Positions 18,126 through 27,557 of a stretch of DNA of 64,000 bases are shown here, piece after piece. The DNA comes from Pseudomonas costantinii (GTDB lineage Bacteria; Pseudomonadota; Gammaproteobacteria; Pseudomonadales; Pseudomonadaceae). Position 1 is the first letter of the stretch. Each line of letters starts with the position of its first letter. The position numbers and the translations under genes are program-made. Under the pieces are notes generated by a model. It searched no databases. It worked only from the letters and a program-made list of their open reading frames with translations, and had not been told where the DNA came from. Location: the NCBI RefSeq assembly GCF_001870435.1, contig NZ_MDDR01000018.1, forward strand, positions 1 to 64,000. The letters run 5' to 3'.

Positions 18126-19214
18126 TCAAGTATTGGTCTTGAGTTTGGTCCACAAACGCGTGGCCAGGCGCGCTATCGCCGGGGGCAGGTCTTCGACGAT
18201 AAACAATTTCTCCATCACACTTTTCGGCGGGTAGATCGCCGGGTCCTGCTTCACCGCCGGGGTCAGGAACTCATCCGCCGCGCTGTTGGGGTTGGCGTAG
18301 TGGATGCTGTTGCTGATGTTGGCGATGACCTTGGGCTCGAGCAGGTAATTCATGTAGGCGTAGGCGTTCTTTTCATGGGGCGCGGCCTTGGGCATTACCA
18401 CCATGTCCAGCCACAGCGTCGAACCTTCTTCGGGGATCGAGTAGGCGATCTCGATGCCGTTCTTGGCTTCCTTGGCGCTGGCGGCCGCTTGCACCACGTC
18501 GCCGTTAAAACCGATCACCGCGCAGATATTGCCGTTAGCCAGGTCGCTGATGTATTTGGAGGCATGGAAGTACTGGATGTAAGGCCGAATCTTCAGCAGG
18601 GCCTCTTCGGCCTTTTTATAGTCGGCGGGCTCATGACTGTGGTGCGGCAGGCCCAGGTAGTTCAGGGTTATCGGCAGGATCTGCGTCGGGTTGTCGATGA
18701 TTGCGACGCCACAGGTGCTGAGTTTTTTGATCGTGTCTTCATCGAAGAACATCTTCCAGGAGCGGGTAACGTCGGTGTTGCCGAAGATCGCCTTGATCTT
18801 CTCGACGTTGTAGCCGATGCCCGCCGTGCCCCACATATACGGGAAGCCGTACTGATTGCCGGGGTCGTTGGTCTCAAGCTTTTTCATCAAGACCGGGTCG
18901 AGGTTTTTCCAGTTCGGTAACTGGCTGCGGTCGAGCTTCTGTATCGCCCCGGCCTTGATCAGCCGTGACAGGAAGTGGTTCGAAGGGCTGACCACGTCGT
19001 AGCCGGTGTTACCGGTCATCAACTTGGATTCGAGCACTTCGTTGCTGTCATGAATGTCGTAGGTGGCCTTGACGCCAGTGGCCTGGGTGAAATTCGTGAG
19101 GGTGTCGTCGGCGATATAGCCGTTCCAGTTGGAGATGTTCACCGTTTCGGCAGCATAGCTGGCGACCGAAAACGCGCTGAGCATGACGGCCACGGACAAT
19201 CGGTTGATAGGCAT
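18126..19214 (-). CDS. Polyamine ABC transporter binding protein (PotF/SpuD-like)
   Basis: A 362-residue periplasmic binding protein. The signal peptide ends after SYA near residue 20 and is followed by VNISNWNGYIADDTLTNF, the typical opening of putrescine/spermidine-binding proteins. WGTAGIGYN and the C-terminal PNSAADEFL fit PotF. The ATG at 19214 lies 19 nt after the stop of the FAD oxidase gene, so both are one operon. No permease or ATPase is next to it; it must borrow a transporter or act as a sensor. Confidence 0.88.
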   Translation of the reverse strand: MPINRLSVAVMLSAFSVASYAAETVNISNWNGYIADDTLTNFTQATGVKATYDIHDSNEVLESKLMTGNTGYDVVSPSNHFLSRLIKAGAIQKLDRSQLPNWKNLDPVLMKKLETNDPGNQYGFPYMWGTAGIGYNVEKIKAIFGNTDVTRSWKMFFDEDTIKKLSTCGVAIIDNPTQILPITLNYLGLPHHSHEPADYKKAEEALLKIRPYIQYFHASKYISDLANGNICAVIGFNGDVVQAAASAKEAKNGIEIAYSIPEEGSTLWLDMVVMPKAAPHEKNAYAYMNYLLEPKVIANISNSIHYANPNSAADEFLTPAVKQDPAIYPPKSVMEKLFIVEDLPPAIARLATRLWTKLKTNT

Positions 19215-19233
19215 TTCATTTACCTTTTTTGTT

Positions 19234-20553
19234 TTAGATTTCTGAACGCGCACGCACGGCTTCGACGCGCATGCGCAGCAGGGCACCGAGGTCGAACAGT
19301 GGGCGCGGCGGCAACCAGCCGGGTTGCGCACGCTGGATGACCGATTGCAGTAACGGCGAGCTTTCCCCCGAGGCCCACTCCGCCATCAACCGGCCCCACA
19401 AGGTGCCGCGCGCCACCCCGGAACCGTTACAGCCGGCAATGGCGTACAGGTTGTTTTCGACCTTGGCGAAGTAGGGCTGGCCGGACCGCGACGCGCTAAG
19501 GTGACCGGTCCAGGTGTAGTGGATATCCTGCTCGTTGAGCCACGGAAAGCGCCGCTGTAAACCCCGCACATGGTGGTGTCGGCGCTGCAGCAAATCACCG
19601 TTGGACAAGTCTCGCGTACGGTACTCGGCGGTGTTGCGGATCATCACGCGCCGGTCAGGGGTCAGGCGTACAGTTGCCCCGAGTGGCCGTGTGGAGAGCA
19701 CGCCCCAAGGCTCGGCGGCGCATTCTTTTTCAGTCAGCGGGCGGGTGAGGCTGGCGCTCAGTTCCATGGGGAAGGTGGCGCTGTGGTCCAGGCCAACGCG
19801 CGGGATAAAGGCGTTCAGGCACACCAGCACCTGGCGGGCTTCGATGTTCCCGGCGGGGCTTGTGGCGCGAAGTGCACCGTTGCTCATGCGCTCCAGGCCG
19901 GTGATGTCGGTGTTCTCAAACAGGCTGATATTTTCCGGTAGCGCCTCCAGCAAACCCTTCACGTATTTGGCCGGTTGCAGCAGGGCGTTGCCACCGCCGC
20001 ACCAGATGCCGGCCTGGTAATGCGCGGTGCCGAGCTTCTGGCGCAGCGCATCGCCTTGCAGCAACTGCACAGATGCACCGAGGGCGCGCAGGGTGGCGAG
20101 TTTGGCGTCAACCTGGGTGAGTTTGTCGGCGTCATGCACGGCGAAGAAGTAGCCGTTGTCGCGAAAATCGCAGTCGATACCGTGGCGAGCGATGCGCTGG
20201 CGCACCTCGTCACTCGCGGCGCGGGAGATGGCGGTATCCACCTCAAAACCCGCGAAACCTGGACGGCCCATCAACTCGCTTTCGGCCGGATGCTCGTGAG
20301 CCACCACAAACCCCGAGTTACGCGCCGAGGCGCCTTGGGCCGCGCACTGGCGGTCGATGATTACGATGCGCGCTTGGGGGTGCATGGCCGCGAGGGTGTG
20401 GGCGGCGTTGAGCCCGGTGATACCGGCGCCGATCACCAGCCAGTCCGCCCGTTGCGTGCCCTGCAGGGCGGCGCGGGCGGGCAGGCGTTCGGTTTGGGCT
20501 ATCCAGCCACAGATATTGTCCACGGTGACCTCGGTTGCATGCACTGTCTGCAT
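19234..20553 (-). CDS. FAD-dependent amine oxidase (gamma-glutamylputrescine oxidase-like)
   Basis: A 439-residue flavoprotein. The FAD motif WLVIGAGITGLNAAHTLA is near residue 39, GASARNSGFVVAHEH follows, and a C-terminal CNGSGVARGTLWG closes the FAD site. It belongs to the PuuB/OrdL group of DAO-type oxidases. It is co-transcribed with the polyamine-binding protein and divergent from a GcvA-like LysR regulator, so oxidation of a polyamine or a glutamylated derivative is the best inference. Confidence 0.85.
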   Translation of the reverse strand: MQTVHATEVTVDNICGWIAQTERLPARAALQGTQRADWLVIGAGITGLNAAHTLAAMHPQARIVIIDRQCAAQGASARNSGFVVAHEHPAESELMGRPGFAGFEVDTAISRAASDEVRQRIARHGIDCDFRDNGYFFAVHDADKLTQVDAKLATLRALGASVQLLQGDALRQKLGTAHYQAGIWCGGGNALLQPAKYVKGLLEALPENISLFENTDITGLERMSNGALRATSPAGNIEARQVLVCLNAFIPRVGLDHSATFPMELSASLTRPLTEKECAAEPWGVLSTRPLGATVRLTPDRRVMIRNTAEYRTRDLSNGDLLQRRHHHVRGLQRRFPWLNEQDIHYTWTGHLSASRSGQPYFAKVENNLYAIAGCNGSGVARGTLWGRLMAEWASGESSPLLQSVIQRAQPGWLPPRPLFDLGALLRMRVEAVRARSEI

Positions 20554-20639
20554 GGATGATTTAAGTCGATGGCTAGAATTTATAGGCGCTTGGGTGATAC
20601 AACCAACGTTATAAAATCATCCAGCTATTCGGAAAACGC

Positions 20640-21515
20640 ATGGATAAGATTCGTCACGTACCGTCGTTGCAGGGCTTGCAGGCGTTGGTGGAAGTCAGCG
20701 ACAGCGGCAGCTTCACGCACGCCGCGCAAACGCTGTGCCTGACCCAGAGCGCAGTCAGCCGCCAGGTCCAACAGCTGGAAAGTCACTTCGGCGTGTCGCT
20801 GTTTACCCGCACCAGCCGCAGCCTGCGTCTGACCGCCGAAGGCGAGCAGGTGTTGGCCAGTGCACGCAGTATTCTGGCGCAACTCAAGGTGCTGGAAGAT
20901 CGGATCTCACCACAGAAACGCCCGTTCCGCATTCGCCTGCATGTGTCGCTGGCCGTGCGTTGGTTGCTGCCCAAGCTGAGTGATTTCTACCGGCTGCACC
21001 CGGATATTTCCCTGGCGATCGAGACCGTCGCCACCGAAGTGGTCGAACCCGCCAGCGACAGTGACGCTTACATTCAATACCTGCCCAAGCCGCCGAGTGA
21101 TCCGGCGTGTCTGACGCTGTTCCAGGAAAAGTTGGTGCCGGTGTGTGCGCCCAACCTCGGGCCGTTGGCAACGCTGGAAGAGCTGCGTCAGGTTGCGCTG
21201 CTGCACCGTTCCGTCGACAAACAAGACTGGCGCGTATGGCTGGCCGCCAACGGCGCCGGAGCGCTGGAGGATTACCGGCATATTCCGTTCAATCTCGATG
21301 AACTGGCGCTGGACGCAGCCGCCCGTGGGCTGGGCGTGGCGATGACCGATTTGACCCTGGCCGCCGAATCCATCGAACGTGGTGTGCTGGTGGCCCCCCT
21401 GGGCGAACCCTTGGAAACGGGCGGGGTGTACGCGCTCTGCCCGCAACCGATGGCGGCGTCCCATCCAGGCTGTGCAGTGGTCATGGAGTGGTTCGCGCGA
21501 CAAGCGCAGGGCTGA
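20640..21515 (+). CDS. LysR family regulator (GcvA-like)
   Basis: A 291-residue regulator. The N-terminal helix-turn-helix (LQGLQALVEVSDSGSFTHAAQTLCLTQSAVSRQVQQLE) is of the GcvA subgroup. The substrate domain follows from about residue 92. It is divergent from the FAD oxidase/polyamine-binding operon across an 86-nt gap and probably controls it. Confidence 0.9.
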   Translation: MDKIRHVPSLQGLQALVEVSDSGSFTHAAQTLCLTQSAVSRQVQQLESHFGVSLFTRTSRSLRLTAEGEQVLASARSILAQLKVLEDRISPQKRPFRIRLHVSLAVRWLLPKLSDFYRLHPDISLAIETVATEVVEPASDSDAYIQYLPKPPSDPACLTLFQEKLVPVCAPNLGPLATLEELRQVALLHRSVDKQDWRVWLAANGAGALEDYRHIPFNLDELALDAAARGLGVAMTDLTLAAESIERGVLVAPLGEPLETGGVYALCPQPMAASHPGCAVVMEWFARQAQG

Positions 21516-21598
21516 GTGAGAACCGAACTATAAACGTACAAGATTCACCGCAAACCCCCTCAGTAGACTCGTTGGACTTCTTCTACTGCAGGTTTTCC

Positions 21599-22216
21599 AT
21601 GGACATCTTCCTCTACGCCTTCAGCGTCATGTACAGCCCCGGCCCGGTCAATTTCATGGGGCTCAATGCCGGGCTCACCGGCAAGTTCCGCGGCTCCACG
21701 GGGTTCTTCATCGGCGTGGGCTGCGCAATGCTGGTGCTGTTCGTGCTGTTTGGCTACACCGGCGAGGCGATCATTTCCCCGGCCGCGTTGCCCTACATCT
21801 CCCTGGTGGGCGGCGTGTACACGCTGTACCTCGCCTATCAGGTGTTCACGGCCCGCACGGTCGTGCCGCAGGAGGGTGAAGCCGCCTCACATGCACCGGC
21901 CAAAACCCTCACGTTCTGGAACGGCCTGGTGATCCAGTTGCTCAACCCCAAAGGCATCATGGCGGTGTTGCCGATCACCAGCGTGATGTTGCCGGCGGCG
22001 CATATTACCGGGGCGTCCATTGCTGGGGTGTCGGCCTTGCTGGCCTTCGGTGCGTTTGGCGCGCCGTGGGTTTACGCGCTGCTGGGCGCGGTGCTGGGGC
22101 GGCGAATTACCGGGCAATCAGCGTTCACGCTGTTCAACCGTTGCATGGGGGTGGCGCTGGCGGTATGCGCGTATTTCATGTTCCACGCGTTCTATTTGCA
22201 CCTGATCGCAACGTGA
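21599..22216 (+). CDS. LysE/RhtB family amino-acid exporter
   Basis: A 205-residue membrane protein with six hydrophobic segments and the family motif YSPGPVNFMGLNAGLTGKFRG near residue 12. A conserved LNPKGIM is near residue 118. The ATG at 21599 matches the family start; a longer in-frame extension is unsupported. It follows the LysR gene by 83 nt. The substrate could be an amino acid or a related amine product. Confidence 0.87.
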   Translation: MDIFLYAFSVMYSPGPVNFMGLNAGLTGKFRGSTGFFIGVGCAMLVLFVLFGYTGEAIISPAALPYISLVGGVYTLYLAYQVFTARTVVPQEGEAASHAPAKTLTFWNGLVIQLLNPKGIMAVLPITSVMLPAAHITGASIAGVSALLAFGAFGAPWVYALLGAVLGRRITGQSAFTLFNRCMGVALAVCAYFMFHAFYLHLIAT

Positions 22217-22244
22217 GTAAATCTTGTGACCATCTAGAATAAAA

Positions 22245-22257
22245 TGAGTTTGTCTCA
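22245..22257. promoter_or_regulatory. Candidate MetR-type box upstream of metE
   Basis: TGAGTTTGTCTCA is a perfect inverted repeat with a 5-nt spacer. It is a variant of the MetR consensus TGAA-N5-TTCA and lies 57 nt before the metE ATG. The 97-nt upstream gap is too short for a cobalamin riboswitch. Confidence 0.4.
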
Positions 22258-22313
22258 CTATGAGTGTCTGTCGACAATAGCTCCCATAAACGTACCTATT
22301 GGAGTTGTAAGTC

Positions 22314-24602
22314 ATGGCAGTCGCTCATTCCCTTGGATTTCCGCGCATTGGACGCGATCGTGAACTGAAAAAAGCGCAGGAAGCGTTTTGGAAGGGCGAA
22401 CTCGACGAAGCTGGCTTGCGTGCCGTAGGCCGTGATCTGCGCAAGACGCATTGGGCGCTGCAAAAGCAGGCCGGTATCGAGCTGCTGCCCGCCGGTGATT
22501 TTGCCTGGTACGACCAGGTGCTGACTCACTCGCTGATGTTCGGCGTGATCCCGGAGCGTTTCCGCCCAGCCGACGGCAAAGCCACCTTGCAAACCCTGTT
22601 CGGCATGGCCCGTGGTGTCAGCGATAGCTGCTGCGGCGGTGCCCACGCCCAGGAAATGACCAAGTGGTTCGATACCAACTACCACTACCTGGTGCCGGAA
22701 TTCAGCGCTGACCAGCACTTCCACCTCGGCTGGGATCAACTGTTCGAGGAAGTGAAGGAAGCGCGCGACCTTGGCCACAACGTGAAACCGGTGGTGATCG
22801 GCCCGCTGACTTACCTGTGGTTGGGCAAGGCCAAGGGTGGCGACTTCGACAAACTCGAGTTGCTCGACCGCCTGCTGCCGCTGTACGGCCAGATTTTCCA
22901 GCGCCTGGCCGAGTTGGGTGTGGAGTGGGTGCAGATCGACGAGCCAATCCTGGTGCTGGACCTGCCGCAAGACTGGAAAAACGCCTTTGAGCGTGCCTAC
23001 AACCAGATCCAGCGCGATCCGCTGAAAAAGCTGGTCGCCACTTACTTCGGTGGCCTGGAAGAGAACCTTGGCCTGGCCGCCAACCTGCCGGTCGACGGCC
23101 TGCACATCGACCTGGTGCGCGCCCCAGAACAGTACCCGACCATCCTCGACCGTCTGCCGGCCTATAAGGTGCTGTCCCTGGGCGTGGTCAATGGCCGTAA
23201 CGTCTGGCGTTGTGACCTGGAAAAGGCCCTGGCCACTGTGCAGCATGCCCATGAGAAGTTGGGTGATCGTCTGTGGGTTGCGCCGTCCTGCTCGTTGCTG
23301 CACAGCCCGGTGGACCTCGGCCGTGAGGACAAGCTGGATGCCGAGCTGAAAAGCTGGCTGGCGTTTGCCGTACAGAAGTGCGCCGAAGTCGCGGTGTTGG
23401 CTCAAGCGGTTAACCAGCCGCAAGCGCCAAATGTGCTGGCAGCCTTGGCTGAAAGCCGCGCCGTACAAGCTGCTCGCGCTGCTTCGCCGCGTATCCACAA
23501 GCCTGCGGTGCAAGCCCGTGTGGCTGCGATTACCGCCAAGGACAGCAGGCGCCAGTCGCTGTTTGCGCAGCGTATCGAGAAACAACGTGCCGGCCTGAAC
23601 CTGCCGCTGTTCCCGACCACCACCATCGGTTCGTTCCCGCAAACCGCGTCGATCCGCCTGGCGCGTCAGTCGTACAAGGCCGGCAAGTTGAGCGAGGCCG
23701 AATACGTCGAAGCGATGCACAGTGAGATCAAGCACGCCGTTGAGGTACAGGAAAACCTCGGCCTGGACGTGCTGGTGCACGGTGAAGCCGAGCGTAACGA
23801 CATGGTCGAGTACTTCGCCGAGCAACTGGACGGCTACGTGTTCACCCGCTTCGGCTGGGTGCAGAGCTATGGTTCACGTTGCGTGAAACCGGCGGTGATC
23901 TTCGGCGACTTAAACCGCCCGAAGGCCATGACCGTGGAGTGGATCCGCTACGCCCAAGGCCTCACCCACAAGGTGATGAAGGGCATGCTGACGGGGCCGG
24001 TGACCATGCTGATGTGGTCCTTCCCGCGCGAAGACGTGAGCCGCGAAGTGCAGGCTCGTCAACTGGCGCTGGCGATTCGTGACGAAGTGGTTGACCTGGA
24101 AGCTGCCGGGATCAAGATCGTTCAGATCGACGAAGCCGCGTTCCGCGAAGGCTTGCCGTTACGCCAGGCGCAGTGGCAGCACTACCTGGACTGGGCCACC
24201 GAAGTCTTCCGCCTGTGCGCCTCCGGCGTGCGTGACGAAACCCAGATCCATACGCACATGTGCTACAGCGAGTTCAACGATGTGATCGAGTCCATCGCGG
24301 CCATGGATGCCGACGTGATCACCATTGAAACTTCGCGCTCGGACATGGAACTGCTGGACGCGTTCGAAGCCTTCGCTTACCCGAATGACATTGGGCCGGG
24401 CGTCTACGACATCCACTCGCCGCGTGTGCCGGAAGCGTCGGAAATGGCCAACTTGCTGCGCAAGGCAGCCAAGCGGATTCCTGCGGAGCGTTTGTGGGTG
24501 AACCCGGATTGCGGCTTGAAGACGCGTGGTTGGCCGGAGACTGAGGCGGCGTTGATTCATATGGTGACGGCGGCGCGTCAACTGCGGGCTGAGCTGGCCT
24601 GA
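22314..24602 (+). CDS. metE: Cobalamin-independent methionine synthase
   Basis: A 762-residue enzyme transferring the methyl group of 5-methyltetrahydropteroyl-triglutamate to homocysteine, the last step of methionine synthesis. The N-terminal domain begins [20 protein letters not shown]. The linker leads to the catalytic domain at [15 protein letters not shown] (around residue 430). Zinc ligands are in [11 protein letters not shown] and the C-terminal [11 protein letters not shown]. The length is normal. GGAG precedes the ATG. The gene is monocistronic and ends at a repeat hairpin. Confidence 0.98.
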   Translation: MAVAHSLGFPRIGRDRELKKAQEAFWKGELDEAGLRAVGRDLRKTHWALQKQAGIELLPAGDFAWYDQVLTHSLMFGVIPERFRPADGKATLQTLFGMARGVSDSCCGGAHAQEMTKWFDTNYHYLVPEFSADQHFHLGWDQLFEEVKEARDLGHNVKPVVIGPLTYLWLGKAKGGDFDKLELLDRLLPLYGQIFQRLAELGVEWVQIDEPILVLDLPQDWKNAFERAYNQIQRDPLKKLVATYFGGLEENLGLAANLPVDGLHIDLVRAPEQYPTILDRLPAYKVLSLGVVNGRNVWRCDLEKALATVQHAHEKLGDRLWVAPSCSLLHSPVDLGREDKLDAELKSWLAFAVQKCAEVAVLAQAVNQPQAPNVLAALAESRAVQAARAASPRIHKPAVQARVAAITAKDSRRQSLFAQRIEKQRAGLNLPLFPTTTIGSFPQTASIRLARQSYKAGKLSEAEYVEAMHSEIKHAVEVQENLGLDVLVHGEAERNDMVEYFAEQLDGYVFTRFGWVQSYGSRCVKPAVIFGDLNRPKAMTVEWIRYAQGLTHKVMKGMLTGPVTMLMWSFPREDVSREVQARQLALAIRDEVVDLEAAGIKIVQIDEAAFREGLPLRQAQWQHYLDWATEVFRLCASGVRDETQIHTHMCYSEFNDVIESIAAMDADVITIETSRSDMELLDAFEAFAYPNDIGPGVYDIHSPRVPEASEMANLLRKAAKRIPAERLWVNPDCGLKTRGWPETEAALIHMVTAARQLRAELA

Positions 24603-24628
24603 TTCCTGTGCCTAGCACGGTCTAAAAA

Positions 24629-24715
24629 TGTAGGAGCTGGCTTGCCTGCGATTGCATCACCTCGGTATCACTGGCAGACCGAGGTGCCTGTATCGCAGGC
24701 AAGCCAGCTCCCACA
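24629..24715. repeat. REP-type inverted repeat pair
   Basis: The arms 24629-24651 and 24693-24715 are near-perfect inverted copies of the unit gtgggagctggcttgcctg, with one mismatch. They enclose a second small hairpin (acctcggt/accgaggt). It lies between convergent metE and the DUF1624 gene and probably acts as a transcription end point. Confidence 0.85.
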
Positions 24716-24720
24716 GGTTT

Positions 24721-25887
24721 CTACAGGTATTTGAGCCAGGCCAAGTCGCGACGTCGCGCCTTGAGCCCGGCGAACCAGCGTACCGGCGGGTACAGCGCCA
24801 AAGGCAGCAACAGCGCAACCAGCCAGACGGCACCCATGCCATCGAAACCAAAGTAGTTACCATGGTTGAGCCCAAACAGCGCAACGCACGCGACGTAAAG
24901 GATTTTCAGCACGTACAGGTGCAGCAAGTAGAAGAACATCGGCGCTGCCCCGAACGTGGCAAGCAGGCCGATCCAGCGTTTTTGACCCGCACGTTCGAAC
25001 GCCAGCAACAACAGCAAACCAACCCCCAACGTTAACGCCAGAAACAGCAGTGAAGGCGGGTACTTGGTCACGTTGAAAAAACTCATCAACGTCTGCACAT
25101 CGCTGCCATACAGGTGCCAAGGCTTTTCACCGTAGCCATTGGCTGCACGCAGCACACCAAACCCGACCAACGCCCCCACACCCGCCAACAACAGATAACG
25201 CTGGCGCACGGCCGGTGACGTGACATTGGCGAACCACGGCCCCATGCCGTAACCCAGGGCAATCACGCCAATCCACGGCAGCACCGGATAGGTCGTGCGC
25301 AAGCGTAGGGTGTCGCTGATATCGATCCAACTGCGCTCGTGCAGGACCGCCCACGCATTTTGCAGCGTCGAACCCGGCGCGAAGTGCACGCCGTCGAGCA
25401 GGTTGTGCCCGGTAATGATCACCAGCGCCAAGGCGATCAGCAGCGGGCGCGGCAACCACACCAGCGCGGCGAGGGCGATCATGCTCACGCCAATCGCCCA
25501 GATCACTTGCATATAGATGACGCTGGGCGGCAACTGGAAGGTCCAGGCGAAGTTGACCAGGGTGAATTCCAGCACGACAAGGAACAGCCCACGCTTGAAC
25601 AGGAACGCCGATACATCGCGACGGCCCTGATATTTCTGGCCGTACAACCAGGCGGACAAACCGGTGAGCAGCACGAACACCGGCGCGCACAGGTGGGCGA
25701 GGGTGCGGCTGATAAACAACGTGGGCTCGGTGCCGTCGATGTTCATTGGGTCGCTGACCTGGCGGTGCAGCAGGAAGGTTTCGCGTACGTGGTCCAGCAG
25801 CATAAACAGGATCACCAGGCCGCGCAGGGCGTCGATGGAGAGCAGGCGTTGGCGTAGGGGAACAGCGTCAGGCATGGGCGAGTTCAC
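24721..25887 (-). CDS. DUF1624/HGSNAT-type acyltransferase membrane protein
   Basis: A 388-residue polytopic membrane protein. RLLSIDALRGLVILFMLLDHVRE near residue 14 matches the heparan-alpha-glucosaminide N-acetyltransferase catalytic domain (DUF1624), including the conserved aspartate-histidine. About ten hydrophobic helices follow. Members transfer acyl groups across membranes; the bacterial substrate is usually unknown. The start is GTG at 25887, with an in-frame ATG at 25875; neither has a clear ribosome-binding site. Confidence 0.85.
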   Translation of the reverse strand: MNSPMPDAVPLRQRLLSIDALRGLVILFMLLDHVRETFLLHRQVSDPMNIDGTEPTLFISRTLAHLCAPVFVLLTGLSAWLYGQKYQGRRDVSAFLFKRGLFLVVLEFTLVNFAWTFQLPPSVIYMQVIWAIGVSMIALAALVWLPRPLLIALALVIITGHNLLDGVHFAPGSTLQNAWAVLHERSWIDISDTLRLRTTYPVLPWIGVIALGYGMGPWFANVTSPAVRQRYLLLAGVGALVGFGVLRAANGYGEKPWHLYGSDVQTLMSFFNVTKYPPSLLFLALTLGVGLLLLLAFERAGQKRWIGLLATFGAAPMFFYLLHLYVLKILYVACVALFGLNHGNYFGFDGMGAVWLVALLLPLALYPPVRWFAGLKARRRDLAWLKYL

Positions 25888-25959
25888 AGAGTAGGGCGGA
25901 AAAATTAACGTTATCCTATAACATTAATTTGCGCGTTGCCGCGTTTCGTTGTCCAGATT

Positions 25960-25976
25960 AGAATGCGATCAATTCT
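25960..25976. promoter_or_regulatory. Weak candidate Fur site before the ECF sigma gene
   Basis: An AT-rich imperfect inverted repeat (AGAAT-N7-ATTCT) lies about 45 nt upstream of the sigma factor gene, where iron-starvation sigma genes of this family usually carry a Fur box. The match to the Fur consensus is only partial. Confidence 0.3.
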
Positions 25977-26018
25977 TAATTACTGCTTGGCGCTTATGCC
26001 TGGCGCCTGGTGATCTGC

Positions 26019-26516
26019 ATGTCGTCTTCGCTCAATCTGCCTATTCAGGACTTGTACTGCGAACACCACGGATGGTTGTACCGCTGGCTCGACCGCAAGC
26101 TGGGCAACGCCAGTGATGCGGCCGACCTGGCCCACGACACGTTCATGCGCCTGCTGACCCGCCAGCACAGCGCCGGTTTTGGCAGCGAGCCGCGTGCGTT
26201 GCTGACCCATATCGCCAAGGGCCTGATGATCGACAGCTGGCGCCGCCAGGAAGTCGAGCGCGCTTACCTGGAAACCATTGCCCATCTGCCGGAGCAGGAA
26301 GTGCCGTCGCCGGAAACCCGCTGGCTGATTCTTGAAACGCTGTACCGCATTGAAGCCATGCTGCGCGATTTGCCCGAGAAAACCCGCCAGGCATTTTTGC
26401 TGTCGCAGCTCGATGGTTTGACCTATCAGCAGATCGCCGATCAATTGAAGGTGTCGCTGGTTTCGGTCAAACGCTACATGCGCGAGGCTTTCCTGGCTTG
26501 CCTGAGCGTGGCATGA
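26019..26516 (+). CDS. FecI-type ECF RNA polymerase sigma factor
   Basis: A 165-residue sigma factor. Region 2 (LYCEHHGWLYRWLDRKLGN, AADLAHDTFMRLL) and region 4 (LPEKTRQAFLLSQLDGLTYQQIADQLKVS) are clear. There is no signal peptide. The ATG at 26019 is preferred, with GTG 26010 in frame. Its stop overlaps the FecR start by 4 nt. Together with FecR and the TonB receptor it forms a cell-surface signalling system activating siderophore uptake. Confidence 0.92.
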   Translation: MSSSLNLPIQDLYCEHHGWLYRWLDRKLGNASDAADLAHDTFMRLLTRQHSAGFGSEPRALLTHIAKGLMIDSWRRQEVERAYLETIAHLPEQEVPSPETRWLILETLYRIEAMLRDLPEKTRQAFLLSQLDGLTYQQIADQLKVSLVSVKRYMREAFLACLSVA

Positions 26517-27466
26517 GCCCGTCGATCGACCCGCTGATCCTCGGCGAAGCTGCCGATTGGCTGGTGCAGTTGCAATCCGGCAGCGCCACCGACGAAGACC
26601 GCCGCGCCATCGCCCAATGGCAGGGCCGCAGTGCCCAGCACGCCCAAGCCTGGCAGCGTGCGGAGGCGATTCTGGGGGACTTTGACAGCGTGCCGGGGGC
26701 GATTGCCGGGGACACGCTCAAGCGTATCGGTCGCAAAAAATCCCTCGGCCGGCGCCAAGCGCTCGGGTTGCTGCTACTGGCGGGCCCGGCGACTTGGCTG
26801 GCTTATCGGCATACACCGTGGCGGCAATGGACGGCTGATCAACACACGGCCATCGGCGAGCAGCGCAACCTGACGTTGCCGGACGGCACACGCTTGCTGA
26901 TCAACACCGGCAGCTCGCTGAATATCGTATTTACCCAGCAGGTTCGGCGCATTGAGTTGCTGCAGGGCGAAGTGATGATCACCACGGCCAAAGATCCCGC
27001 GCCGCCCCACCGGCCCTTTATCGTACAGACCCGTCATGGCACTGCCCGAGCCTTGGGCACGCATTTCAGTGTGCGGGTGGGCGAGCAACGCAGCCGCGTG
27101 GCGGTGATCGAAGGCGCGGTGGAAATACTGCCGGAGTACGCCATCCGTGGCGTGATTCTCAAGGCGGGTGAGCAGAGCGCGTTTGGCAGCGATAGCGTGG
27201 CGGCGTTGGAGCCGCTGGATGTCAGCGCGACGACGTGGGAGAACGGCATGTTACTCGCCCAGCAAATGCGCCTGGCAGATTTGCTCGAAGAATTGGGCCG
27301 CTACCGCTCCGGCGTCTTGCGTTGCCACGACAGCGTAGCGGGCTTGAGTGTCTCCGGGGCGTTCCCGTTGCGCGATACCGACGCCAGCCTGCGCCTGTTG
27401 CAGGAAACCTTGCCGGTAAAAGTCAGCAGTTTGACTGGCTACTGGGTGACCGTTGAGCCGCGCTGA
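26513..27466 (+). CDS. FecR family anti-sigma/signal-transducing protein
   Basis: A 317-residue inner-membrane regulator. The cytoplasmic N-terminus (ADWLVQLQSGSATDEDRRAIAQWQ) carries the sigma-binding DUF4880 region. One membrane helix lies near residue 90 (GLLLLAGPATWLAY), and the periplasmic FecR domain follows (LTLPDGTRLLINTGSSLNI). It relays the ligand signal from the TonB receptor to the sigma factor encoded immediately upstream. Confidence 0.92.
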   Translation: MSPSIDPLILGEAADWLVQLQSGSATDEDRRAIAQWQGRSAQHAQAWQRAEAILGDFDSVPGAIAGDTLKRIGRKKSLGRRQALGLLLLAGPATWLAYRHTPWRQWTADQHTAIGEQRNLTLPDGTRLLINTGSSLNIVFTQQVRRIELLQGEVMITTAKDPAPPHRPFIVQTRHGTARALGTHFSVRVGEQRSRVAVIEGAVEILPEYAIRGVILKAGEQSAFGSDSVAALEPLDVSATTWENGMLLAQQMRLADLLEELGRYRSGVLRCHDSVAGLSVSGAFPLRDTDASLRLLQETLPVKVSSLTGYWVTVEPR

Positions 27467-27557
27467 AATTATTTTCGACGTCTACTGATACCTTTTTCGT
27501 TGTCGCCCGGTGTAGAGGAGAACCCTCAATTTTTGCACCGCGCCGACAGGAATGCCC

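Noticed and set aside
22296..23825. Minus-strand frame of 509 codons opposite metE
   Set aside because: Shadow of metE; no recognisable domains.
24629..24715. CRISPR-like repeat
   Set aside because: There is a single pair of inverted REP arms with no direct repeats or spacers.
27467..27557. ECF sigma-dependent promoter before the TonB receptor
   Set aside because: GAAAT and CGTC elements occur but are only 9 nt apart, not the spacing expected for a FecI-type promoter.
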